Positions 17,691 to 25,358 of a stretch of DNA of 47,763 nt are shown piece by piece. A model generated the notes under the pieces. The model was given only the letters and a program-made list of their open reading frames with translations, did no database searches and was not told where the DNA came from. Position 1 is the stretch's first letter; every line of letters begins with the position of its first letter. The DNA is from a virus. The DNA lies in the IMG/VR virus record IMGVR_UViG_3300035181_000444, positions 1 to 47,763 of that record; one strand, given 5' to 3'. Both the position numbers and the translations under genes were made by a program.

Positions 17691-17828
17691 TTATTTTTTT
17701 AGTTGTAATTGTTTAAGTTTCATTTCATAATTTGAAATACAATTTGTACATACCTGTGCTTTATTTGATGCAACTCTTTTTTGACATCCACATGATAAAA
17801 TTTTACTGCAGTTTGAACATTTAGCCAT
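17691..17828 (-). CDS. 45-aa zinc-ribbon-like small protein
   Basis: Read directly from the gap between the 181-aa and 522-aa genes. The product starts MAKCSNCSKILSCGCQKR, continues to VCTNC and ends LQLKK. It has CxxC, CxC and CxxC groups, enough to hold a zinc ion, and a Lys/Gln-rich tail. The ATG follows the upstream stop by 19 bp and the TAA lies 5 bp before the next ATG, so it fits the operon exactly. Function unknown; a metal-binding structural or assembly factor for the Cys-rich neighbours is possible. Confidence 0.65.
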   Translation of the reverse strand: MAKCSNCSKILSCGCQKRVASNKAQVCTNCISNYEMKLKQLQLKK

Positions 17829-17847
17829 CTTGTTGGTTTTTAATGGT

Positions 17848-18393
17848 TTAACAATTTTTACACTCAATTTTACGCATTATTTGTAATGCATAATTATATA
17901 AGGTCATTCCGTGAGTTGGTTCATGACAGAATTCTACTTTTGCTTTTGCAGCATCCAAGTACATCTTAGCCATCTTTAATATCTCTAATTTTTTTTGAAT
18001 ACTTGCTGGTGGTTCACACGCAGCAAGATCTAATTTACATAAAATATTATTATAAATATTTAATGCTCTTGTAATTCTTAAATGATTATATATTACAAAT
18101 ATTGTATCATTAGGTGACACACTATATTTAATAACATATATACCATCTGGTAAATCACTAAATACTGTACCATCACATCCTTGAGTTTGTAATTGTAAAT
18201 CACATGCTGTAAGAATTGTATTTCCTCCTGGCACTGTTGTAATCTGAGAAGAATAACTAAATCCTGGTACAGTTATATTTAATGTAGGACATGATACGGG
18301 CATCAATGGAGAATAAATACTTGTGTCTAATATTGACATTATACAAGTATTCATTACAGTAGGTACTTCTAAACTTAATAAATGATGTGCCAT
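17848..18393 (-). CDS. Conserved phage protein of unknown function
   Basis: A 181-aa protein. The N-terminal two thirds are beta-rich and end in LPDGIYVIKYSVSPNDTIFV and YNHLRIT. The last third is a helical hairpin (KKLEILKMAKMYLDAAKAKV, then LYNYALQIMRKIECKNC) with cysteines at EFC and CKNC. I have the impression of similar proteins in other Bacteroidota phages next to tail genes, but no name applies. It is the first gene after the 18.4-kb terminator, with the leader TTATAAATTATTATG. A tail-associated role is inferred. Confidence 0.6.
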   Translation of the reverse strand: MAHHLLSLEVPTVMNTCIMSILDTSIYSPLMPVSCPTLNITVPGFSYSSQITTVPGGNTILTACDLQLQTQGCDGTVFSDLPDGIYVIKYSVSPNDTIFVIYNHLRITRALNIYNNILCKLDLAACEPPASIQKKLEILKMAKMYLDAAKAKVEFCHEPTHGMTLYNYALQIMRKIECKNC

Positions 18394-18403
18394 AATAATT
18401 TAT

Positions 18404-18438
18404 AAAAAAAGGGAGGGAAAATAAATTCACCTCCCTTT
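18404..18438 (-). terminator. Rho-independent terminator after the 438-aa virion protein
   Basis: A perfect 9-bp stem, AAAGGGAGG (18408-18416) with CCTCCCTTT (18430-18438), is followed in the minus direction by a T-run. It lies 25 bp after the stop at 18463. The stem has the same AAAGGGAGG core as the terminator after the major capsid gene. Confidence 0.9.
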
Positions 18439-18462
18439 GTTAGTAATATAATTTTGTACTAC

Positions 18463-19779
18463 TTATGGAATAAATGCAGCTTCCAATGGAATAAGTGGAG
18501 TACAAGCTGTAATTGCACTAATTACTTCAAGCTCAATACAGTTACCACATGCATCAATCCAATCTGTAACAAAATCTTCAAATGTAACATCAGCACCAGT
18601 TGTAATAACTTCTAGTAAGTATTGATCATTATCAAATGTACCAGTTGGGTTATTGAAACGTGGAACTGAATGTTGCAAGTAATATCTTGTATAGAATGCA
18701 GTTCTGTTAATAGTATTTAAGATTTGATCACCTTGAGTAATCTCTCTTATTCTAAGATCAGTAGCAAAGAAGTTTTGTCTGTATCTTTCTGATAAGATTA
18801 CATCTCTAGCAACTGATTCACCAAGACCCATTGCTTGTAAACCTGTACACTCAGTAACAACACACAATCCTTCAAACTCACATGGATTACCTGCGTAATC
18901 AACTAATGATGCATATAACTTAACTGGTTCTTTTTCAAAGAAATCAGAAGTTTGGAATGTACAGTCACTGAAATCAGTTCCAACATAAGCACCAAATAAA
19001 GTGATACCTGCATATTCACCTGGAGTATTTCCTGGAGATACATAGTTATCCCAAGTACCACCAATTGTATAACCAGCTGGAGCAACAAAACCTGTTGTAT
19101 CAGTTCCTGGAGCATACCATAAAGAATTATCTTCAGCAGTAACTACTGGTAAAACAAATGGAGAAATTACAGTTTGAGCTGAACTAACAATTGTATTAGG
19201 AATAATTTGACCAACAATTGCTTGAGCCCATTGAATCATAACTAAAGTACCATCAACTGGAGTTGGAGCAAGTGCTCCTGCAGGACAACATCCTGTGTAA
19301 GCTTCAACAGTTAAGTAAGCATTGTGATTTAAAAATCTTAATGCAGGAGAACCTTTAACATCAATACGTAAAGAGTAAGTCTCATCACATAAAAATTCTC
19401 TTTCACAAGTACCACCCTCAGCTTCAGTAAAAGGTGTAAACCCAATATTAATAACATTTTGTTGAGCAATGTTAGGATCTACTCTGTAGAATCTATTAAC
19501 ATACTTAGGGTTGATGATTTTAGATTTATTAGATTCTAAATATCCACCGTGAGAACCAATTTTGTCTTTAGAATATAAAGATCCTGAAGCAAGAATTAAT
19601 GGACAACATCCTGTAGGAGGTGTGTTAACATTAACAATATCCCAAGTTTTTGGATCAACAAATGCATAATCACCTGTAGCAAGAATGTTACCTGGTGTTC
19701 CTAATTGTCCTTCACCAAGGTCAGTAAAACCTTGTGTTCCAACAAAAGCCTTTTGAAAGGCATGATTAAAATAAGCCAT
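18463..19779 (-). CDS. Abundant virion protein (auxiliary capsid or tail-tube candidate)
   Basis: A 438-aa protein opening MAYFNHAFQKAFVGTQGF, with LGTPGNILATGDYAFVDPKTW close behind. The body is beta-rich with scattered cysteines (GCCPL, GTCERE, GCCPAG, ACGNC), and the C-terminal half contains AMGLGESVARDVILSERYRQ. It stands apart as a transcription unit: 82 bp of AT-rich leader precede it and a strong terminator follows. By eye its codon choice is less AT-biased than that of its neighbours and like the capsid gene, suggesting high expression. These traits point to a many-copy particle component. Whether it decorates the capsid or forms tail tube is not decided by the sequence. Confidence 0.65.
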   Translation of the reverse strand: MAYFNHAFQKAFVGTQGFTDLGEGQLGTPGNILATGDYAFVDPKTWDIVNVNTPPTGCCPLILASGSLYSKDKIGSHGGYLESNKSKIINPKYVNRFYRVDPNIAQQNVINIGFTPFTEAEGGTCEREFLCDETYSLRIDVKGSPALRFLNHNAYLTVEAYTGCCPAGALAPTPVDGTLVMIQWAQAIVGQIIPNTIVSSAQTVISPFVLPVVTAEDNSLWYAPGTDTTGFVAPAGYTIGGTWDNYVSPGNTPGEYAGITLFGAYVGTDFSDCTFQTSDFFEKEPVKLYASLVDYAGNPCEFEGLCVVTECTGLQAMGLGESVARDVILSERYRQNFFATDLRIREITQGDQILNTINRTAFYTRYYLQHSVPRFNNPTGTFDNDQYLLEVITTGADVTFEDFVTDWIDACGNCIELEVISAITACTPLIPLEAAFIP

Positions 19780-19861
19780 AATAATTTAATTTTAATTAAT
19801 AAATATATATATAATATAATAAAATAATTTCAATTTACAAAATTATTTTAAAAATAATAAT

Positions 19862-20560
19862 TTAATTGTTTCTTTCTGCTGTCTCTGTTCCTCTAGAGAA
19901 TTGATTACCTGATTCAATATCACCAGCAAGTATACTAACTGTTTCATCAATTAGTACTTCAACTATATCATCTTTAAATTCACATTCTACATTTGTAGTA
20001 GTTTGTACACTAGTGTAAGGATCTATACATCCTTGTATCTCAATTTTTATTGGTTGTCTATAATATGTAAGACTACCAGAACTGATATCAAAATCATTAT
20101 TTGTATACACATTGACTCTATTATTTTTTAAAGTTGCAAATGTTTCAGCCCACTCAAAACTAGGTCTCTTAGCATTATCAAATAGTAATTGATTTAAGTT
20201 ACCTTCTTCTGCAAGATACACTGACATTCTTCTGTCATCACAACATCCTTTTCTAGCTTGAATATCTACACGTTTCCATTGTAAATAATCAGGAGGTAAA
20301 TCAGAATAAGAAGATATATCAGATTTAACAAATGGTACATTAATAGTATCTAGTAGTATTTGTAAATCATCTATTCTTCTAGTAGACTGCTCATCACCTT
20401 CTTTCACAATATTGATACCATGAAGTTGTCTTCTAATCCATTCAACCTGAGCCTTATTAAAAGATTCCACTACTTGCCAACATTCAATGTTGTCATAGTC
20501 CTGGCTGTCCAATTTGTTAAGACGTTGTTTTACTTTTATAACTATAGTACTATTAAGCAT
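19862..20560 (-). CDS. Connector/ring-like structural protein
   Basis: A 232-aa protein. The N-terminal half is helical (IVIKVKQRLNKLDSQDYDNI, then VVESFNKAQVEWIRRQLHGI) and includes SYSDLPPDYLQWKRV, a short phrase like those at the helix-to-beta transition of head-tail connector proteins. The middle holds RARKGCC-like and DDRRMSVYLAEEGN segments, followed by a beta-rich region and an acidic end. It starts 3 bp after the stop of the 174-aa gene. A connector or tail-accessory role is inferred from fold pattern and context; the exact position in the particle is unknown. Confidence 0.6.
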   Translation of the reverse strand: MLNSTIVIKVKQRLNKLDSQDYDNIECWQVVESFNKAQVEWIRRQLHGINIVKEGDEQSTRRIDDLQILLDTINVPFVKSDISSYSDLPPDYLQWKRVDIQARKGCCDDRRMSVYLAEEGNLNQLLFDNAKRPSFEWAETFATLKNNRVNVYTNNDFDISSGSLTYYRQPIKIEIQGCIDPYTSVQTTTNVECEFKDDIVEVLIDETVSILAGDIESGNQFSRGTETAERNN

Positions 20561-20563
20561 GTT

Positions 20564-21088
20564 TTATTTTTTAGTTTTTACAGCACCACCTTTTTTCTTA
20601 TACATTTCCATTATAGCTCTTGTTGGAAAAAGAAGACCTAATTTAATTTTATCAACAGTACTTAAAGTAGGTTTTAATTTTGGTTTATTAACTGGTTTAG
20701 TAGATGCAACTGCTTTAGATTTAATTGTTTTAATTTTATCTGCGTTAATTTTATTTGATGTTGCAGGTGAAGGTTTTTTAACAGCATATGAATTTTCAAC
20801 AGCATTTTCATATTTACCAACTGGTCTAGGTTTATTTACTTTAAAACCAGCCATTGGATTATCTGTAACAACTGTAGGTTCAGCATATGCTCTAACAGGT
20901 TTATTAGATGTTCTAACAGGTATAGCAACTGTAGGTTTAACATATTTTTTAACAGGTTTAGAAGATTCATTTACTTCTCCTGTTGACTGATATTTTGTAA
21001 TTGATTTTTTAACAATAGCATTTCTAACTTCATTAGCTTTTCTAAATGCAGTTAAGGGATGTTCTTTAGTTATTGTTTTCTTTTTCAT
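20564..21088 (-). CDS. Basic Lys/Pro-rich protein, 174 aa
   Basis: A low-complexity, strongly basic protein. It contains repeated KP(V/A)RAYxxPTVV- and VKKYVKPTV-like phrases and an N-terminal MKKKTITKEHPLTAFRKANE. The C-terminus (MYKKKGGAVKTKK) matches the ends of the 132-aa and 534-aa neighbours. It is probably disordered, and could bind nucleic acid or an acidic partner. It lies in a run of basic genes between capsid and connector genes. No known family was recognised. Confidence 0.6.
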   Translation of the reverse strand: MKKKTITKEHPLTAFRKANEVRNAIVKKSITKYQSTGEVNESSKPVKKYVKPTVAIPVRTSNKPVRAYAEPTVVTDNPMAGFKVNKPRPVGKYENAVENSYAVKKPSPATSNKINADKIKTIKSKAVASTKPVNKPKLKPTLSTVDKIKLGLLFPTRAIMEMYKKKGGAVKTKK

Positions 21089-21098
21089 AATATTTAAT

Positions 21099-21371
21099 TT
21101 AACAGTTCCATTTTCTTAAAGCAAGAGTCTTTCTTGTAGGCTCTCCATTTGGTTTTTTAGCAGGACCCTTAACCCCAGACATTCTAGCACAAAATGATGC
21201 TCTACGTTTAGCATCTTTACTACCAGGTTTAAGTTTAGAAGGTTTTGTAGTTACAGCCATTTTTAATTTTGAAGATGGGTTAGCTGCTCTATAAGAAGCT
21301 ACTCCTTTAGCATTTAATCCTCCGGTTTTATTCTTACCTTCTGATCTTGTCCAAGCTGGTGTCTTTGCCAT
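21099..21371 (-). CDS. DUF6321-like small basic protein
   Basis: A 90-aa protein with AWTRSEGKNKTGGLNAKGVASY near the start (first 20 residues of the motif cited by position 5-26), KDAKRRASFCARMSGVKG in the middle and LALRKWNC at the end. This combination matches my memory of the DUF6321 phage family. It is very rich in Lys, Arg, Ser and Ala with two conserved cysteines. It sits 2 bp before the next gene in the basic-protein cluster. Function is unknown; a virion or DNA-associated role is inferred from context. Confidence 0.65.
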   Translation of the reverse strand: MAKTPAWTRSEGKNKTGGLNAKGVASYRAANPSSKLKMAVTTKPSKLKPGSKDAKRRASFCARMSGVKGPAKKPNGEPTRKTLALRKWNC

Positions 21372-21373
21372 AA

Positions 21374-21772
21374 CTATTTCTTTTTATATTTTACAGGTCC
21401 ACCTTTTTTTTGTTGATAAAGATTAGTTTTACTTGTATTAAAAGTTGGACTAGATCTAACTCGTTCTATATTATCTTTTTTTAGCAATTCTGGAACAGGA
21501 CTATATCCTCCTATTGTAGGCATTTTTCCTCTACCAAATTTATTGAATAGATTAATATCATTATTATAACGCTCATCTATGCTTTCAGTATCTTCTTTAC
21601 TTAATGGACCTTGTGTTGTGTTAGTAACTATACCATCTTGAGCTTTTTTTAAAGTTTGTTTTGGTTCAGGTTTAGTTTTACCTTTTAAAGAATTAAAAAA
21701 TCCAAGTGGGTTTCCAAGAGGATTTCCTAATGGTCCCATTTTTTGTTTTGATGTTGTTTTTTTAATTGCCAT
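21374..21772 (-). CDS. Basic protein of unknown function, 132 aa
   Basis: Starts MAIKKTTSKQKMGPLGNPLGNPLGFFNSLKG, with a GPLGNPLGNPLG repeat at residues 13-24. A more acidic middle follows (SKEDTESIDERYNNDINLF), and the end is QQKKGGPVKYKKK. That tail is the shared Lys-Gly-Gly signature of this cluster. It ends with a TAG stop and its ATG overlaps the upstream stop at 21772. It is probably disordered. I recognise no family. Confidence 0.6.
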   Translation of the reverse strand: MAIKKTTSKQKMGPLGNPLGNPLGFFNSLKGKTKPEPKQTLKKAQDGIVTNTTQGPLSKEDTESIDERYNNDINLFNKFGRGKMPTIGGYSPVPELLKKDNIERVRSSPTFNTSKTNLYQQKKGGPVKYKKK

Positions 21773-22065
21773 TACTTCTTAGTTTTTTTATGAGTACTAT
21801 TTTTCATAATCTTACCATCAGGCATCATATGAGAACCTTTAGGTACTTTAGGATTATTTTTATGCCATTTCTTTTCAGCGGCAACACCTTGAGCAACAGT
21901 CTTAGCTTTAGAAGTTCTAGTTAAACTAATAGTATCATAGGTTCCTTTATCTTTAGTAGGATGATTTACCATGATATCACCAACTTTACCTTCTCCTCTT
22001 TTAGTAGTCTTTTTATATACTACATGCTTTTCACCATTTGTAGTAACTTTCACTTTACTTGCCAT
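21772..22065 (-). CDS. Small Lys/His-rich protein, 97 aa
   Basis: Contains VYKKTTKRGEGKVGDIMVNH, DKGTYDTISLTRTSKAKTVA, then AEKKWHKNNPKVPKGSHMMPDGKIMKNSTHKKTKK (residues 63-97). The last part is a Pro-Gly-His-Met-Pro-Asp-Gly stretch between Lys-rich segments, and looks like a short ordered domain with a basic tail. Coupled to the next gene by overlap at 21772. No named family recognised. Confidence 0.6.
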   Translation of the reverse strand: MASKVKVTTNGEKHVVYKKTTKRGEGKVGDIMVNHPTKDKGTYDTISLTRTSKAKTVAQGVAAEKKWHKNNPKVPKGSHMMPDGKIMKNSTHKKTKK

Positions 22066-22067
22066 GA

Positions 22068-22406
22068 CTATACATTTTTAACTCTTCTACCCATACCTAC
22101 TTTAGACTTTTCAGCTTTCTTTGCAGCTAGTTTAGAAGGAGTAAGTTCATACTTAGTTTTAGGTGTATCCTTAGATACTTTCTTGGTTGGCCGGCAGTAT
22201 TCATTTTTACCACCAGCCCCACAAGCTTTTCCTGATTTTGTATCTTGCCACTTTTCTGATTGCCATCTTTTTAAGTTTGTTCCTGCTTCTGTTTTTCTAA
22301 CAGTACCAGAACCTTTCCTACATTTAGCAATAGCTTGAGAAGCTCTAGCTGAAGGAAACACAGCATACTGTGCTTTTACTTTAGAATAACATGCATCTTT
22401 TGGCAT
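22068..22406 (-). CDS. DUF5872-like basic protein
   Basis: A 112-aa protein with DACYSKVKAQYAVFPSARAS, then QAIAKCRK, then WQSEKWQDTKSG, CGAGGKNEYCRPTKKVS and DTPKTKYELTPSKLA. The order CY.KVK, FPSA.AS..I.KCR, W..EKW, YCRPTK.VS and TP.T..EL matches my memory of DUF5872, a family of small basic proteins found in phages and in nucleocytoplasmic large DNA viruses. Function unknown. It is one of several basic proteins between the capsid and connector genes; a particle or genome-associated role is inferred. Confidence 0.65.
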   Translation of the reverse strand: MPKDACYSKVKAQYAVFPSARASQAIAKCRKGSGTVRKTEAGTNLKRWQSEKWQDTKSGKACGAGGKNEYCRPTKKVSKDTPKTKYELTPSKLAAKKAEKSKVGMGRRVKNV

Positions 22407-22408
22407 AA

Positions 22409-24013
22409 CTATTTCTTTTTAGTTTTGACTACTCCACCTTTTTTTTTTATAATTCCACGGCCTTTAAGAATATCAGCTTTAGTTACTTTACCATCTTTAT
22501 TTAAATCTGGAAAAGATTTTACTGATCCTCCTTTTTTCATCATCTTAGCTTGAGTAGCTTTTTCTTTATCCCGTAACTTAGTTGCTCTATCATTATTACC
22601 TCTTGACTCAGCTCTTTCAGCTCTTCTTTCTCTACTTGCATTTATATTACTTTTTACTTTGTTTATTAAGTTTGCTCTAGGCACAGTTGTTGGTGCACTA
22701 GAAGATGAAGTACTAGAAGATGAAGTACTAGATGCTTTAGAAGCAGGTTCAATTATTTTTAAATCTGCAGGATTTTTTGTTTCAATAGCTGATGGTCTTT
22801 TTGTTTCCATTTTAGTAACTTCATCAGAAACTTTATCAGCAACTTTAGCAGTTACTTTAGGAGTAGTTTTTTTAGTTTTTACTTTAGGAGTAGTTGCTAC
22901 TTTAGGTTTATCATTAGATGTAAAAGTTGTACCATCTTTTTTTACAACTTTTACATGTCTATTTCCAGATGCATCAATATATATTGTAGTTTTAGTTCCA
23001 TTTGCATTAGTATCTGTTTTAGTAATAGGTTTTAAATTAGTAGGTCTTTTTAATGAACTACCATCACCTGCTTTATTACCTTTAGTATCTTCTGCTGCTT
23101 TTTTAACTTTATCTAATAATGGACTACCCTTTGGATTTACATGAGTACTTTTATAAAAACTTTGTCCAGCATATGTAGTAACTTTAGTTTGTTTCTCACC
23201 ATTTGGTTTAGTATTTATAGTTGTTGTAGTTCCAGTATTAGGACTTGTATATTTTTTAGTAGAACCAGAAGATTTAGCAACTGGTTTAGGAGTAACTTTT
23301 ACATTATCACCAACTTTATTAGGAGTAACCATTTTAGATAAAGCTCCTGTATTAGTTCCTGGTTTAACTTTTGGTTTAGCAGCAGGTTTAGTTGTTTTAC
23401 TATTCTTATAAGAATCAAGTGCATAAGCACCTGCTCCAATAGCCGCATATCCTGCAAGTTTTTTCCAATTCTTACCACCTTTTTTTGCTATTTCAGTAAA
23501 ATTAATTTTAGCTATTTTTGCAGGGACTTTAGATGCAACTTTTAATCCTGTACCTACTACTTTACTACCTGTTGAAGCTTTTTTTGCAACCTCTAATGCT
23601 TTCATTTGTGCTATAGTTAAAACCTTAGCTGGAGCTTTAACTGGAACTTTAGCCGCAACTTTAACAGTTTTAGCTGGTAATCCAGGTTTAACAGTTTTAG
23701 CTGGAAGGTTAGATTTACTTGCAATTTTTCCAGCATTTGCTTTATTTGCTCCTGCTGTTCTAGCAGCAAGTGCTTTATTTGCAAGTACTTTTCTAGAAGC
23801 AGCTTGAACAGCTTTTGATGCTGTAGATTTTTTTGTACCACCTCTTGCCATTTCATTAAGAGTACCACCTTTTCTACCAAATCCCATTTGAGAAGAAGTC
23901 CCCATATTTTCTTGAGGTATACCATATAATTGTACTGGAGCTTTTTTTACTGCAGATCCTCCTAGTGCCATTTTTTTAGTGCCTCCACATTTAGCACATC
24001 CTATCTTTGCCAT
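22409..24013 (-). CDS. 534-aa Lys/Ala/Pro-rich basic virion-associated candidate
   Basis: The N-terminus MAKIGCAKCGGTKKMALGGS has a CxxC and two Gly-Gly motifs. Residues about 60-165 are histone H1-like (Ala/Lys/Pro/Val repeats such as LPAKTVK twice and KVPVKAPAKV). A short hydrophobic segment (LAGYAAIGAGAYALDSY) lies near residue 190. The middle is Thr/Lys/Asn-rich with YRS-like beta repeats. A Ser-rich run precedes an Arg/Glu helix (ASRERRAERAESRGNN). The C-terminus has an EF-hand/dockerin-like loop, DLNKDGKVTKAD (503-514), then KKKGGVVKTKKK. It may condense or coat DNA, or be a disordered scaffold. It ends in TAG. No overall family is recognised. Confidence 0.65.
   Translation of the reverse strand: MAKIGCAKCGGTKKMALGGSAVKKAPVQLYGIPQENMGTSSQMGFGRKGGTLNEMARGGTKKSTASKAVQAASRKVLANKALAARTAGANKANAGKIASKSNLPAKTVKPGLPAKTVKVAAKVPVKAPAKVLTIAQMKALEVAKKASTGSKVVGTGLKVASKVPAKIAKINFTEIAKKGGKNWKKLAGYAAIGAGAYALDSYKNSKTTKPAAKPKVKPGTNTGALSKMVTPNKVGDNVKVTPKPVAKSSGSTKKYTSPNTGTTTTINTKPNGEKQTKVTTYAGQSFYKSTHVNPKGSPLLDKVKKAAEDTKGNKAGDGSSLKRPTNLKPITKTDTNANGTKTTIYIDASGNRHVKVVKKDGTTFTSNDKPKVATTPKVKTKKTTPKVTAKVADKVSDEVTKMETKRPSAIETKNPADLKIIEPASKASSTSSSSTSSSSAPTTVPRANLINKVKSNINASRERRAERAESRGNNDRATKLRDKEKATQAKMMKKGGSVKSFPDLNKDGKVTKADILKGRGIIKKKGGVVKTKKK
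22698..22727 (-). repeat. 15-bp tandem repeat encoding a Ser/Thr run
   Basis: Two perfect copies of ctagaagatgaagta on the plus strand (22698-22712 and 22713-22727) code for the Ser-rich SSTSSSS-type run of the 534-aa protein. It is in frame and probably expands or contracts by slippage. Confidence 0.8.
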
Positions 24014-24033
24014 AATAATTTATTTTAATATTA

Positions 24034-24204
24034 TTAACATTTTTTACCTTTAGTACCTCCCATTTTCATTTTAGGAGATGGCTGTGGTTTGTTTACTTTA
24101 CCTGGAGATTTTCCACCTGGAGTTTTTAATGCATACACTGGAGAATTGGTTCCACCTACTCTGCCTGTTGCTCTTTGTTGTACATTTACTTTTGCGTTAG
24201 CCAT
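24034..24204 (-). CDS. 56-aa basic Gly/Lys-rich protein
   Basis: I place the start at 24204, giving MANAKVNVQQRATGRVGG; an upstream in-frame ATG at 24234 would add ten hydrophobic residues that lie over a terminator. The product is Lys/Gly/Pro-rich and ends KMKMGGTKGKKC, again with a Gly-Gly motif beside lysines. It is the first gene of the basic-protein cluster after a terminator. Function unknown. Confidence 0.6.
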   Translation of the reverse strand: MANAKVNVQQRATGRVGGTNSPVYALKTPGGKSPGKVNKPQPSPKMKMGGTKGKKC

Positions 24205-24213
24205 GATATATAG

Positions 24214-24243
24214 TTTAAAAAAGCATACCAGCATTACTGGTAT
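24214..24243 (-). terminator. Rho-independent terminator after the 336-aa gene
   Basis: A 7-bp perfect stem, ATACCAG (24225-24231) with CTGGTAT (24237-24243), has a 5-nt loop and is followed in the minus direction by GCTTTTTTA. It begins 14 bp after the stop at 24257. Confidence 0.85.
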
Positions 24244-24256
24244 ACTCTAGATTTAT

Positions 24257-25267
24257 TTACATATTCCACAGTTTTTCAACTTGTGCATTTAAATCCTTTA
24301 AGATATCCTCATTTAAAGGGTTTCTTAAGAACTCAGTTACATCTGAAACATTTCTACCAAGTAAGCTATTTGTCTTAGTATGATAGATATGTCCATCTGA
24401 CTTATTAATAATATACTTAAAAAATATGGAATCTTTTACAATTGCTTTAATTTTTAATGTTTCCATATCTAAAGCAGCAGCTTCTAAGAATCCTTTTGCA
24501 GCTCTTTCTTTGTTTCCTTCTGTACCTTCACCATTAATATGTCTATCCATATTGTCATAGATTACATCATTAGGTGTATGTTTTTTATACTGTATACTTG
24601 CAGTATCAACGGATTTAGCAATGTAGAATAATTTAGTACTATTTTTATCAAATAGTTTTTGTAATTCAGCAAGTGCTTTATTTTTAAGTTTTTTGTATTC
24701 AGTTTTAATTCCACTTGTTTCTGTAACTTTATCTAAATAAAATTTTGGTGGAACTGCTTTTGATCTAGCATCATCATAACTTCTTGATATAAGAGAGAAT
24801 CCTCCAGCTTCAACAGCATATAGTTTAATTCTATCATATGGATTAGCAGGATCTAAATATACTGGATCATTACCACATGACATATTTATTTTATTCCAGA
24901 ATTCTTTATTACTTGGATTAAGTAACTTAATATCATTCCAAAATGTTGGGCTATCAATATCTACTACATTAGCTGCTAATTCTTTTTCTAATTCAGCTAC
25001 TGCAATTCTGATCTCTCTAACTTTTGCAATTCTTTCATCTGCTGGTAATAATTTAATCTCAGGAGCAAATTCATTTAATCCTGTTACATATCTTACTACT
25101 CCATTTTGTTCTAAGCAAGCTAGTTGCTCATAATGTTTAACACCATCAAATAATGATTGGCCATAATGTTCTAATCCCATGTTTGACATTGAGTTGTCAA
25201 AATAAGGTTTAACAGAGATTTTATTACTCTTGTTAACATTTAATACTTCTACGTGTGTAAAATCCAT
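24257..25267 (-). CDS. Post-capsid conserved structural candidate
   Basis: A 336-aa largely helical protein. Segments include LEHYGQSLFDGVKHYEQLAC near residue 32, a basic/acidic coiled helix (DERIAKVREIRIAVAELEKE), and a C-terminal KDSIFFKYIINKSDGHIYH and LRNPLNEDILKDLNAQVEKL. It is flanked by terminators on both sides and follows the major capsid gene directly, so it is its own short transcript. I recognise no enzyme family. A minor head or decoration role is inferred from position. Confidence 0.6.
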   Translation of the reverse strand: MDFTHVEVLNVNKSNKISVKPYFDNSMSNMGLEHYGQSLFDGVKHYEQLACLEQNGVVRYVTGLNEFAPEIKLLPADERIAKVREIRIAVAELEKELAANVVDIDSPTFWNDIKLLNPSNKEFWNKINMSCGNDPVYLDPANPYDRIKLYAVEAGGFSLISRSYDDARSKAVPPKFYLDKVTETSGIKTEYKKLKNKALAELQKLFDKNSTKLFYIAKSVDTASIQYKKHTPNDVIYDNMDRHINGEGTEGNKERAAKGFLEAAALDMETLKIKAIVKDSIFFKYIINKSDGHIYHTKTNSLLGRNVSDVTEFLRNPLNEDILKDLNAQVEKLWNM

Positions 25268-25307
25268 TTTGTGTTGGTTTTAAAATGTTTATAATTGTAA
25301 ATATAAT

Positions 25308-25340
25308 AAAAAAGGAGGAGTTAAATCCCCTCCCTTTTTA
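25308..25340 (-). terminator. Strong terminator after the major capsid gene
   Basis: The inverted repeat pairs 25309-25320 with 25327-25339, a 12-13 bp stem including two G-U pairs around an AAAGGGAGGGG core, with a T-run at the 3' side in the minus direction. It lies 19 bp after the capsid stop codon. The stem resembles the terminator at 18.4 kb. Confidence 0.88.
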
Positions 25341-25358
25341 TGTTTCTAGTTTGACATA

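Noticed and set aside
20514-23341. Several plus-strand frames of 66-161 codons in the basic-gene block
   Set aside because: They are mirror frames of Lys/Ala/Thr-rich genes; products are Val/Leu/Ser-rich repeats without start leaders or operon context.
23640-23720. LPAKT repeats as sortase-type LPxTG signals
   Set aside because: They lack the Gly, hydrophobic span and terminal basic tail of sortase substrates, and the protein is a phage product with a repeated Lys/Pro/Ala composition.
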